Shown here piece by piece: positions 35,309 through 43,066 of a DNA stretch of 64,000 bases. The DNA is from Candidatus Hydrogenedentota bacterium (GTDB lineage: Bacteria; Hydrogenedentota; Hydrogenedentia; Hydrogenedentales; SLHB01). Location of the stretch: assembly GCA_013359265.1 (NCBI GenBank), contig JABWCD010000004.1, positions 124,001 through 188,000 on the forward strand. The letters run 5' to 3'. Under the pieces are notes generated by a model. That model was not told where the DNA came from and ran no database searches. It was given only the letters and a program-made list of their open reading frames with translations. Positions within the stretch are counted from its first letter, which is position 1, and each line of letters opens with the position of its first letter. A program made the position numbers and the translations under genes.

Positions 35309-36076
35309 ATGCGAGCGCGAATCCCTGGGTCGAAGACTCGAATCGTGGAACTCGCCGCCATCCTCGTTGTTGTGTTCGCCACGATCCTGATTTGTCTTCC
35401 AATGTTCTCCCGCGCACGCGAGGCATCACGTCGAGCCAGTTGCCAGAACAATCTGAAACAGATCGGGATTGTCCTCAGGATGTATGCATCCGAAAGTCGC
35501 GGTGAATTTCTGCCCCCGCTGAGCCCAATCATCGACAATTGGATGTTCGATCTCCGATTAGTCTATCCCGAGTACTTGGCCGATCTAAACGTCCTCGTCT
35601 GCCCACAAAGTCCGTTTTCAAAGCCCGGCCTCTTTGATTCGGCGCGCCAGACCGGCAGCAGATCGATGGACCCGGAATGCGTCTCCTCGCTTTTCTATAT
35701 CTACACGGGGTACGCAATCTTCTCCGATGAGCAAGCAAAGGGGTTATTCGACGCATACATGATCGCCCCGCATTCCGTAATAGCGGGAAACATCCTGGAG
35801 GTGTTGGTCCCCGTCTGGCCGGATTCGACGCGCATCACCGGCTCGCCAGGTTACAGCGGAATCCCCGTTGTCTGGGACCGCGTACCGCTCGGCGAAGACG
35901 AGTTTTCCCATACTCCGGCCGGCATAAACGTCTTGCATTTCGATGGCCACGTCGAGTTCATAAAGTACAGCCACTACAACTCGTCCAACTATTTTCCCGC
36001 CACCCGCGCGGGCGCGGAAACATTCGGGAGTGTAATGCCAGTCCTTCCCGCGCACTGCATCGGATTCTGGCGTTAG
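35309..36076 (+). CDS. Pilin-like H-Xn-DG protein lacking the prepilin cleavage site
   Basis: 255 residues. IVELAAILVVVFATILICLP aligns with the pilin helix and keeps the Glu+5 equivalent in VEL, but the residue before the cleavage point is Lys (SKTRIVEL) rather than Gly, so prepilin peptidase should not cut it. It continues [19 protein letters not shown] and ends HTPAGINVLHFDGHVEFIKY, an H-X10-DG variant. GGAGG is ten bases before ATG 35309; a GTG at 35303 would overlap the previous stop. I take it as a membrane-anchored partner of the fused anti-sigma protein. Confidence 0.8.
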   Translation: MRARIPGSKTRIVELAAILVVVFATILICLPMFSRAREASRRASCQNNLKQIGIVLRMYASESRGEFLPPLSPIIDNWMFDLRLVYPEYLADLNVLVCPQSPFSKPGLFDSARQTGSRSMDPECVSSLFYIYTGYAIFSDEQAKGLFDAYMIAPHSVIAGNILEVLVPVWPDSTRITGSPGYSGIPVVWDRVPLGEDEFSHTPAGINVLHFDGHVEFIKYSHYNSSNYFPATRAGAETFGSVMPVLPAHCIGFWR

Positions 36077-36133
36077 GCATCGCCGCCTTCGATTCGCCTT
36101 CGCCTGTGGTACCGGCGCGGCAAACACGCATCG

Positions 36134-36176
36134 AAAAAAGAGGTGCTCGCGGTGCGGAGGGGCGCCGCACCGCGAG
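36134..36176 (-). terminator. Intrinsic terminator for the psp operon
   Basis: A perfect 12-pair stem, CTCGCGGTGCGG and CCGCACCGCGAG (36146-36176, 7-base loop), followed on the minus strand by CACCTC and six T residues (36139-36134). It lies about 160 bases past the pspC stop and 60 bases past the convergent gene ending at 36076. Confidence 0.8.
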
Positions 36177-36334
36177 GGGAAGGGGAAGTAGGGTGTGTCA
36201 ACTTCCCATTGAGGGGCTTGAGGTTTCTATCGTATGACGAAGGCCAGCCGCCTTCGAGTCGCGATCTTGATCGTCCTGGCAATCGAGGTTCGGCGTTCAG
36301 CCAATCTCGCCCGGTTCCACCATGTTCTGTCCAG

Positions 36335-36556
36335 TTAATACCTGCAACGCGGTTCGGGTTTCATCAACAGCGCTGCCAGAATGTACAGCAGCACAATCGG
36401 GAAAAAACCAGTCAGCACGAACGTGACGACCACGATCACGCGCGTCCAGAACACCGATATGTCAAAGTATTCCGCGATGCCGCGGCACACGCCGAAGAAC
36501 ACGCCGTCGCGCGAACGGTATAAGCCCGTACGTCCGTACCCGTATGAATATCCCAT
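36335..36556 (-). CDS. pspC: PspC-domain membrane protein
   Basis: 73 residues. RSRDGVFFGVCRGIAEYFDI is the PspC signature; one to two membrane helices follow (VIVVVTFVLTGFFPIVLLYI). PspC is an inner-membrane partner of PspA that senses membrane stress. GGAAGG lies seven bases before ATG 36556; the longer frame to 36673 has no ribosome site and reads through the repeat at 36619. Confidence 0.92.
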   Translation of the reverse strand: MGYSYGYGRTGLYRSRDGVFFGVCRGIAEYFDISVFWTRVIVVVTFVLTGFFPIVLLYILAALLMKPEPRCRY

Positions 36557-36618
36557 CGTCGTTCCTTCCTTTCGTCCCACGCGCGGCCGTTGGGCCGTCG
36601 TCATTGTTCGGTCCGCCT

Positions 36619-36644
36619 CGTTCCCGACTTTCCAGTTGGGAACG
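36619..36644. repeat. Imperfect palindrome related to 40541-40567
   Basis: CGTTCCC, then GACTTTCCAGTT, then GGGAACG: outer arms of seven bases pair perfectly and the inner ones partly. It stands in the 153-base gap between pspA and pspC. Confidence 0.5.
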
Positions 36645-36709
36645 CACTCTTGAAAAGCTCTGCTTTGGCCCACAAACAGACCATCAGTCTTGCCCGTAGT
36701 CTCTTGCCC

Positions 36710-37369
36710 CTACCGTACCGAGGCGCCCTTGAGCTTGCGCAGTTCCTGTTCGATTTCGTCGTCGTCATCAAGCGCGTCGATCGCCTCGCTCAGACCCGGC
36801 AACGGCGGTGGTCCCGCAAGGTCCGCCTCCGCTTCCAGCCGCTCGATGCGATACTCGACGTCGTCGAACCGTGCGAACACGTCCGACGTTTCCATGCGTC
36901 GAATGTCACCCTGTGCGCGGCGCTTGTGCACCGCGTGGATGTGCCGCTGCACCAGCACGCGCTGTTTCTCGCGCGCCGCGTTCAACTTCTCTTCAAGCAG
37001 CTTCATATCCTCGTTGTACTGGTCAATCACGCCGGAGCACTGCGCGTGCTCGCGATCGAGCGCATCAACGTGCTCCACCTGACGGCGCTTCTCGATCAGC
37101 GCCTCGCGCGCCAAATCGTCGCGGCCCTTGTCGACCGCGCGCTGCGCGCGGGCCGACCAATCGGCGACCTGCTTCACCGCCGCCTCGCGGTCTTGTTCGA
37201 TGCGCCGTTTCGCGGCCTTCGCGCCCGCGCACGACGCCTTCAATTCGATGAGCGTGTCTTCCATCTCGCGCACCATCAGGTTCACGATCTTTTCCGGGTC
37301 CTCGGCTTGGTCCAGCATCGCGTTGATGTTCGAGCTGATAATGTCGCGCGCCCGTGTGAAGATACCCAT
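36710..37369 (-). CDS. pspA: Phage shock protein A (PspA/IM30)
   Basis: 219 residues, almost wholly alpha-helical coiled coil, as in the ESCRT-III-like PspA/IM30 family. MGIFTRARDIISSNINAMLD and QAEDPEKIVNLMVREMEDTL mark the N-terminal amphipathic helix and first hairpin. PspA coats and stabilises the inner membrane and restrains PspF. AAGGAGG precedes the ATG at 37369. It lies downstream of the PilZ gene and upstream of pspC. Confidence 0.95.
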   Translation of the reverse strand: MGIFTRARDIISSNINAMLDQAEDPEKIVNLMVREMEDTLIELKASCAGAKAAKRRIEQDREAAVKQVADWSARAQRAVDKGRDDLAREALIEKRRQVEHVDALDREHAQCSGVIDQYNEDMKLLEEKLNAAREKQRVLVQRHIHAVHKRRAQGDIRRMETSDVFARFDDVEYRIERLEAEADLAGPPPLPGLSEAIDALDDDDEIEQELRKLKGASVR

Positions 37370-37410
37370 GTTTCCTCCTTCGTCATCCATTCGCGGCGAT
37401 TGCCGCGTCG

Positions 37411-37908
37411 TTAGTAACCCAGCGCCAGCACGTTTCGCATCGCGCCGGTAAGGCGCTCGCGCTTCTTCCAAATCCAGTGCGGCTCCTCGTTTGCGGCGAG
37501 CGAGACAAGCTTCCACTCCGCATAGATAAAGTGCCGGTTGCGCAAATCGGCGACGGCCGCCTGCTGCTTCAGCGCCGCGCACATCAGCGCGCACAACGCC
37601 ACGCGCGCGTCGCCTTCGTCGTGATACACGCGGATGCCTGCGCGATATCCATCCGCACACTTCTCGCACCACGCGACTCGGCCCTTCAGTTCCACCGTGC
37701 CGTCGCCGCGTTTCGGTTCGTCGACTTCGAGCATCACGCGCTGGCCTTCCCGCAACGGGTGCGAGACCAGTACTCCGATTCCTCCGTGATCGACATCCGC
37801 GAGCGTCGCGTGACCGCCGATTTCACGGCCCAACTGGTACCGGACTGCTGCGGCGCAGGACACCCGCTTCGCGCGCCGGCGTTCCCGATTCGTGGTCAAC
37901 TGGTTCAT
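37411..37908 (-). CDS. PilZ-domain protein
   Basis: 165 residues. RERRRAKRV supplies the RxxxR c-di-GMP contact, and the second motif appears as DVDHGGIGV (D/N-x-S-x-x-G in consensus; here H replaces S). VSHPLREGQRVMLEV and VAWCEKCADGYRAGI complete the PilZ barrel. The Ser-to-His change makes c-di-GMP binding uncertain. It is the first gene after the sigma-54 promoter and so is induced with pspA and pspC. PilZ is not a standard Psp component. Confidence 0.8.
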   Translation of the reverse strand: MNQLTTNRERRRAKRVSCAAAVRYQLGREIGGHATLADVDHGGIGVLVSHPLREGQRVMLEVDEPKRGDGTVELKGRVAWCEKCADGYRAGIRVYHDEGDARVALCALMCAALKQQAAVADLRNRHFIYAEWKLVSLAANEEPHWIWKKRERLTGAMRNVLALGY

Positions 37909-37949
37909 GGTTCCGAGCTCCCGTTTCGTCTTGTGACACACCGCAGTAC

Positions 37950-37964
37950 ACAATCCACGTGCCA
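37950..37964 (-). promoter_or_regulatory. Sigma-54 promoter of the pilZ-pspA-pspC operon
   Basis: Minus strand TGGCACG-TGGA-TTGT matches TGGCACG-N4-TTGC at 14 of 15 positions counted with free N. It is 42 bases upstream of the PilZ start. Together with the divergent pspF gene this is good support for PspF control. Confidence 0.75.
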
Positions 37965-38030
37965 GAATCGGCCAGACTACACAAGGGCTTGTAACTATTC
38001 GGTTTAGCGTTGCTTACACCTAGAATTCCC

Positions 38031-38060
38031 TTGACCTGCTCTGGTGAAAATCGCTAAACT
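38031..38060 (+). promoter_or_regulatory. Possible pspF promoter
   Basis: TTGACC (5 of 6), 18 bases, TAAACT (4 of 6). An inverted repeat GTTTAGCG (38002-38009) and CGCTAAAC (38052-38059) brackets it and could be a PspF upstream activation or autoregulation site. Confidence 0.45.
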
Positions 38061-38095
38061 CTGGCTTCGTCACGAAACCGATGGCGGAGAACCCT

Positions 38096-39175
38096 ATGGC
38101 CGGACCCCGCGAGACGCCCCCGCCCGCCTCACGCGCAACACAAGCCCCGCAGGAAGCGCTGGGCCAATCCGAGATATTCCTTGGATTTCAGGAACAGCTC
38201 TCTCGCGTGGCCCGCGTGGACAGGCCCGTCCTCCTTATCGGGGAACGCGGCACCGGCAAGGAACTGGCCGCGTCCCGCTTGCACTTTCTGTCGCCGCGGT
38301 GGCAGGAACCCTTCGTTGCGCTGAACTGCGCCGCGCTCGCATCCACGCTGATCGAGTCCGAACTGTTCGGACACGAGGAGGGAGCATTCACCGGCGCGGG
38401 CCGCCGCCGCTCGGGCCGTTTCGAGGCGGCGAACCAGGGAACGCTGTTCCTCGATGAAATCGGCAATATCCCCATCGAGACGCAAGAGAAGATACTGCGC
38501 GTGGTCGAATACGGCAGTTTCGAGCGCGTGGGCAGTTCGCGCTCGATTCAGGTGGACGCCCGCATCATCGGCGCAACGAATATGAACCTGGCCGAGATGG
38601 CCGAACTCGGCCACTTCATGCGCGACCTGCTCGATCGCCTCTCGTTTGAGGTGCTTTTCATTCCGCCAATGCGCGAGCGCCGGGAGGACATCATGCTCCT
38701 CGCGAACCATTTCGCGGCGCGTATGGCCTATGAGTTGAATCGCGGCGATGTGCCCCAGTTCACGGATCGCGCCGTCGCCAAACTCGAGAACCACGACTGG
38801 CCGGGCAACGTACGCGAATTGAAGAATGTCGTCGAACGCGCGGTCTACCGCTCCGACGACGCAATAATCACCGACGTGGAAATCGTTTTCGATCCGTTTT
38901 GTTCGCCGTTCAATGTGAAACAACAACGGACCTTTGCACCTGCGGCGCAATCGTCGTCTTCGATCGTCGCGCAACCCGCCGCCGCGCCGGCCCTCGACAC
39001 GTTGCTCGAGGGGAAAACGTACGACGAGGCCATTCGCGACGTGGAACTGACGATGCTGCGTTCCGCGCTCGAGCGCGCGCGCTTCAACCAGCGCAAAGCC
39101 GCCGACCTGCTCGGCCTGACCTACCACCAGTTCCGCGGCCTATACAGAAAATACACCGACGATCTCGGCGAATAG
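38096..39175 (+). CDS. pspF: PspF-like sigma-54-dependent activator
   Basis: 359 residues. It lacks an N-terminal receiver domain, as PspF does. The AAA+ domain has Walker A GERGTGKELA, the sigma-54-contacting GAFTGA loop, Walker B GTLFLDEIGN and the arginine finger region DLLDRLSFEV. A Fis-type helix-turn-helix ends the protein (NQRKAADLLGLTYHQFRGLY). GGAG is six to seven bases before ATG 38096; ATG 38081 has no ribosome site. It faces the pilZ-pspA-pspC operon. Confidence 0.92.
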   Translation: MAGPRETPPPASRATQAPQEALGQSEIFLGFQEQLSRVARVDRPVLLIGERGTGKELAASRLHFLSPRWQEPFVALNCAALASTLIESELFGHEEGAFTGAGRRRSGRFEAANQGTLFLDEIGNIPIETQEKILRVVEYGSFERVGSSRSIQVDARIIGATNMNLAEMAELGHFMRDLLDRLSFEVLFIPPMRERREDIMLLANHFAARMAYELNRGDVPQFTDRAVAKLENHDWPGNVRELKNVVERAVYRSDDAIITDVEIVFDPFCSPFNVKQQRTFAPAAQSSSSIVAQPAAAPALDTLLEGKTYDEAIRDVELTMLRSALERARFNQRKAADLLGLTYHQFRGLYRKYTDDLGE

Positions 39176-39262
39176 CGCCGCGTTTCATCCGCAAATGCTC
39201 ACGGGCCACGCAATCGATTGTTGCGCCACGCAAGTGCGGCGACGCGCCCGGCGGGTTCCCGT

Positions 39263-40255
39263 TCACTTCGGCAGCGGCAGATATTTCTCCAGGAACCGAT
39301 CGATCACGTACTGACAATGCTTGTTAATCTCGACCGCCGCGTCCATCGTGTGGGGCCACCCCTCGATCTTGTCATACGCATTCGGGATTCCCAACGCGTC
39401 TAGATTGGCGTGGAGCCGGTCGGTCTCCACGAATGGGACCAATTCGTCGATCGTGCCGTGGAAACTCAACGTGGGCGGGTCGCTCCTGTCCAGAAATGTC
39501 AGGGGCGATGCCTTGGCATACAGCGCAAAATCTTCGTCTTGCTTCTTGCCCAGGAAGTTGATCGCCTCGGGCGCTTCTTTCGCCAGTTCGCCGGTTAGAT
39601 CGGGCACACCATAAAAGTTCACCACGACCTGCACCCTGCTGCTCTGCTCCGGATTGCCGCCACTGCCTTCCATCGCCGGATCGTCGCAATACCCCACCAT
39701 CATCGAGAGATGTCCGCCCGCCGACCCGCCAATTGCCGCTATTTTCTCCGGGTCTGCGCCGAACTTCGCGGCGTTCGCGCGCATCCAACGCACAGCCGCC
39801 TTGCAGTCCTCGACGGCAGCGGGGAAAAGGGCGTCCTGCCGCAAGCGGTAATTTATCGTCACGCAAACGTAACCCTTCGCCGCGTAATCGATGCAATAGA
39901 CCTCGTAGTCCTTCTTATCGCCCATCTGCCAGCCGCCACCGTGAATGAAGACAAGCGCGGGTACCGGCTTCGCGAGTTCCTTCGGCGCGTACAGATCGAG
40001 CAGCAACGGTTTGTCGCCGCCTTTGCCGTACTCGATGTCCTTCGTGACCGCGATCGACGCCGGCAATTCCTTGGGCGGTTTGATCAGCTTCACTTGTCCC
40101 GATAGCACCGCCTTCTGGACTTCCTTGTAATCCGTATACCCCGGCGGGACCTCCGGAGCGCCCTTCACAAGTTCCGCAATCTCATTGCCGCGCGCAACGA
40201 ACGCAATGAACGACCCAATTAGAAATAGCACGATCCGTTTCTTCATAGTCCTCAT
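39263..40255 (-). CDS. Secreted alpha/beta hydrolase of the esterase/lipase type
   Basis: 330 residues. Signal peptide at the N-terminus (KKRIVLFLIGSFIAFVA), then an alpha/beta fold: oxyanion HGGGW, nucleophile GGSAGG, acid in SFHGTIDELVPF, and His in GWPHTMDA. This set fits the HSL/BD-FAE group that removes acyl or other esters from carbohydrates. The substrate is unknown. GGAG is eight bases before ATG 40255; ATG 40246 is an alternative. Confidence 0.88.
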   Translation of the reverse strand: MRTMKKRIVLFLIGSFIAFVARGNEIAELVKGAPEVPPGYTDYKEVQKAVLSGQVKLIKPPKELPASIAVTKDIEYGKGGDKPLLLDLYAPKELAKPVPALVFIHGGGWQMGDKKDYEVYCIDYAAKGYVCVTINYRLRQDALFPAAVEDCKAAVRWMRANAAKFGADPEKIAAIGGSAGGHLSMMVGYCDDPAMEGSGGNPEQSSRVQVVVNFYGVPDLTGELAKEAPEAINFLGKKQDEDFALYAKASPLTFLDRSDPPTLSFHGTIDELVPFVETDRLHANLDALGIPNAYDKIEGWPHTMDAAVEINKHCQYVIDRFLEKYLPLPK

Positions 40256-41605
40256 CCGATATCTCCACCGTTGTGCGCGCACCCCGCCGACGAACGGTGA
40301 AGTATATCCGATGCTACTACGAGAAGACTGCCATGAGCGATCGACTTCACCCTGTAAGGCCATCGTGTTGCACTCGGGCGAGCGAGGTAGCGACCAGCGA
40401 AGTAGCGAATAGCGATGGAGTTAGGAAGCAAGGGGACGACTTACGACGACCATCTGTGGTCGCGTGGCACGTGGTGGCTGTGCACGATTCAATCCGCTTT
40501 TCTCGTTTCCAAGCTCCTTGCCACCGAGCGTATCCGCACCCGTTCCCAAGCTGGGAGCTTGGGAACGAGCGAACGAGCGAGAGGCTTTCACCTTACATGC
40601 CCACCGCGTTGCATCCTCTTTCGCTTAACGCTCTGGAGGACAGGCACCTCTTACGCGACTGCCACGGAGGACAAGGACCTTTTGGGCTTTCAGCGGCGTC
40701 CGAGGAAAATCTGGGGCGGGGGGGTGCGGAATTCTTTTGTCGAAACAAGGGGTATCGCGGGCGAAGTTGTGCGGCAGCGGTTCGGTAAGGTGGCGCGGAT
40801 TCTTGACGATACAAGGAGGGGGGTGTCGTATGGCTTTTTGACGGTTCAAGGGGGGCGCGATGCCGAAATCGTCGTAAGTCCAGATTCTGTGGTAGCCGCG
40901 GGGATGACACCCCCCGGTGAACTGGGGTGCAGATTGGCTCGGGCGGAATTGGAGCAAGCGAAACTTCTCGAGGTCAGATCTTCGTGTTCGACATGGAATG
41001 AACCTTTGGTCCGCTCCTACCTTGTGTTGAACGCTATCAGGGGCGGCACGATATCGGGGTCAGTACTGGGAGCCAAGGCGGAAACCCAGTGGTTTGCTCC
41101 GCTCAAACTTATGGGTGCTTCAAACAAGGCACGAACAGGAACACTGGTCTAAGTCCGCCCGGCGCGGAGTCCGGGCTCTACGATGCCCCGCAAAATCTTG
41201 TGGAACGGACGATTGGTCCGACGGCAAGAAAGGCGGCGATACCGTGCCAAACCCGTTAAGAATTCACGTCCAGGTTTATGGCGCGTGCAGCGGCCGCGGC
41301 CTTTTTTGGATTTGCCAAAGACACTCGCATACCCGTACGTTCCTGTTCTAACCTCTAGCCCAGCGTGTTGCACTGGGAGGTGACGCGAAGTAGCGAACGG
41401 TGAGGCAGCGAGTAATGAACAGGTCAGGAAGTCGAAAGGACCAATAGGACCTAAACGACCAAAAAGACGAAATGGACCAACACGCTGGCAATGCAGGGTG
41501 ACGTCACATTTTGTCATCGCGCTATTTTCAGTGGACTCTGCCAGGGCCGCCTTGGCTGTGGTATTCTCGTGCCCGCCATCGGGCGTGCAGGTTTGGAATG
41601 GACTC
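40256..41605. other. Gene-poor region with fragments of repeats
   Basis: 1350 bases. The longest open frame (40415-41152) has no ribosome site and unusual composition; its middle part (GKVARILDD, then YGFLTVQGG) faintly recalls cold-shock domains, but I do not support it as a gene. GCGAAGTAGCGAA with nearby GTGTTGCACT occurs at both ends (about 40367 and 41363), suggesting a degenerate duplication. The palindrome at 40541-40567 lies inside. Probably decayed or spacer DNA. Confidence 0.5.
40541..40567. repeat. Perfect palindrome CGTTCCCAAGCT-GGG-AGCTTGGGAACG
   Basis: 12-pair stem with a 3-base loop. A similar inverted repeat lies at 36619-36644, and a partial arm at about 40504-40517. Sequences of the GTTCCCAAGCT type occur widely as intergenic repeats in other bacteria (from memory). 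Confidence 0.65.
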
Positions 41606-43015
41606 ATGCGTTTTGTGATCGCGTTGGCTCTGTCGGTTACTCCGGTTCTTGCCGCCGAACCGCGCCTATTCGACCAGCAACACCTTTCTGAAGACCCCGC
41701 GGCAAAGGCGAACTGGAAACTGACGCGCACCGCGGCATCGGAGGTCAACGGGCCGACGCCGTTGATCCTTGTTCACGGGCTGAGCACCGATTTTTGGGAG
41801 GTGTTCGTGCGCTGGGCGTCGGAGAGCGACGAGGCCTCCGAGTTCCGCCAAGAATTCCAACTCTGGAAATACCTGACACCGAACGAAGGCGTCAACGCCG
41901 CGGTGGGCTACAGCGACGCGTACCCGGGATTCGACGAAAGCCTCGCGGCATATCTCAACCGCTTCATCCTCGACGCCGAACTAAACGGCAGTGAAGGCAC
42001 GGACGGCGAGAACTACCTCCTCCCCAATGGCCCCTTCTGCATGCTTACGCACAGCCAAGGGGGCGTCACCGCGCGCGCCTTCCTCGCCAATTTCCCGAAC
42101 ATGGCCGAACGCTGCCTTGGCGTCGTCACACTCAGCGCGCCGCACACGGGTTCGCCCGGCGCCACGCCGGAATGGGTGCGCTACGCACTCGCGCAACTTG
42201 GGCCGCTCCCCCGGCAGATTCTCCCGCAACCGTTGCGCGGCGTGTTCGCCGGCTTTTTGCTCGATAACTATCTTTCGACGCAGCGCCAGAGCGACATGGA
42301 CATGGGCTGGGCCAACTTGGACGCGCAAGGCATCGGCGGCATCCCGACGCGGACGTTTCGCGCGTGGATTCCCTTGCGCGGCTTCGAGTGGCGCACGCTC
42401 TCGGCCCGCGACGCGAACGCAACCGACGCGCGCGAGTTGCCCGGATACTCCGATGAAACGTTTGAGCCCGCAGACCTTTTGCCGAATTACTGCGGCGGCA
42501 TCGACGAGATCACGCCGAAGAATCGAGGCGGGATCAACATGGACAAGTTCTTTCTTTATGGCGCCTACCTGGAACCGGGAAATAATCTCGACGAGTTGCG
42601 CGACCAAGCCGAACAGGCCTACGGCGGGGGGAACACCGGCCTGTACTACGATGCGGCCTTGCGTCTTCTCAGCGCACTTATGGCGCAAATCGAAACGAAC
42701 GGATCGCATGCGCCGCTCGGGACTTTTCTGTTGAGTGACGGCTTCGTACCACTCCAAAGCCAACTCATGCTCGACGGCAGGGAAGACAAACTCATCTACA
42801 AGACGCGCGTGGTCAATGGCCGGACACTCCCGCTGCGCCCCTTCACGCCGCGCCTGAAACTGATCCGCGAGCACACCCTAGCGAATCCGGACCGCCTCCG
42901 CATCCTCGAAGGCTGGAGCCATTACGACACGATCACCGGCCGCTACGACGATGACACCCAGTCGAGCCCGCTCTTTCCCTTGGTCGCGCAAGATTTGTTG
43001 AGTGTACTGCCATAG
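41606..43015 (+). CDS. Exported lipase-like alpha/beta hydrolase
   Basis: 469 residues. Signal peptide MRFVIALALSVTPVLAAEP, then LILVHGLSTDFWEVF for the oxyanion loop and CMLTHSQGGVTARAFL with the G/HxSxGG nucleophile (here HSQGG). Near the C-terminus LEGWSHYDTITG may supply the histidine. It resembles extracellular triacylglycerol lipases/PGAP1-like esterases. The start at 41606 follows GGAATGG; the frame upstream to 41498 lacks support. Confidence 0.8.
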   Translation: MRFVIALALSVTPVLAAEPRLFDQQHLSEDPAAKANWKLTRTAASEVNGPTPLILVHGLSTDFWEVFVRWASESDEASEFRQEFQLWKYLTPNEGVNAAVGYSDAYPGFDESLAAYLNRFILDAELNGSEGTDGENYLLPNGPFCMLTHSQGGVTARAFLANFPNMAERCLGVVTLSAPHTGSPGATPEWVRYALAQLGPLPRQILPQPLRGVFAGFLLDNYLSTQRQSDMDMGWANLDAQGIGGIPTRTFRAWIPLRGFEWRTLSARDANATDARELPGYSDETFEPADLLPNYCGGIDEITPKNRGGINMDKFFLYGAYLEPGNNLDELRDQAEQAYGGGNTGLYYDAALRLLSALMAQIETNGSHAPLGTFLLSDGFVPLQSQLMLDGREDKLIYKTRVVNGRTLPLRPFTPRLKLIREHTLANPDRLRILEGWSHYDTITGRYDDDTQSSPLFPLVAQDLLSVLP

Positions 43016-43066
43016 ACTCGCTCCGGCGAATGTGCATAGTCTCGCTCTATTCGCTCCGGCAGTGGA

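Noticed and set aside
40415-41152. 245-codon open frame in the gene-poor region
   Set aside because: No ribosome site, no domain beyond a faint cold-shock-like patch, and it runs through a perfect palindrome.
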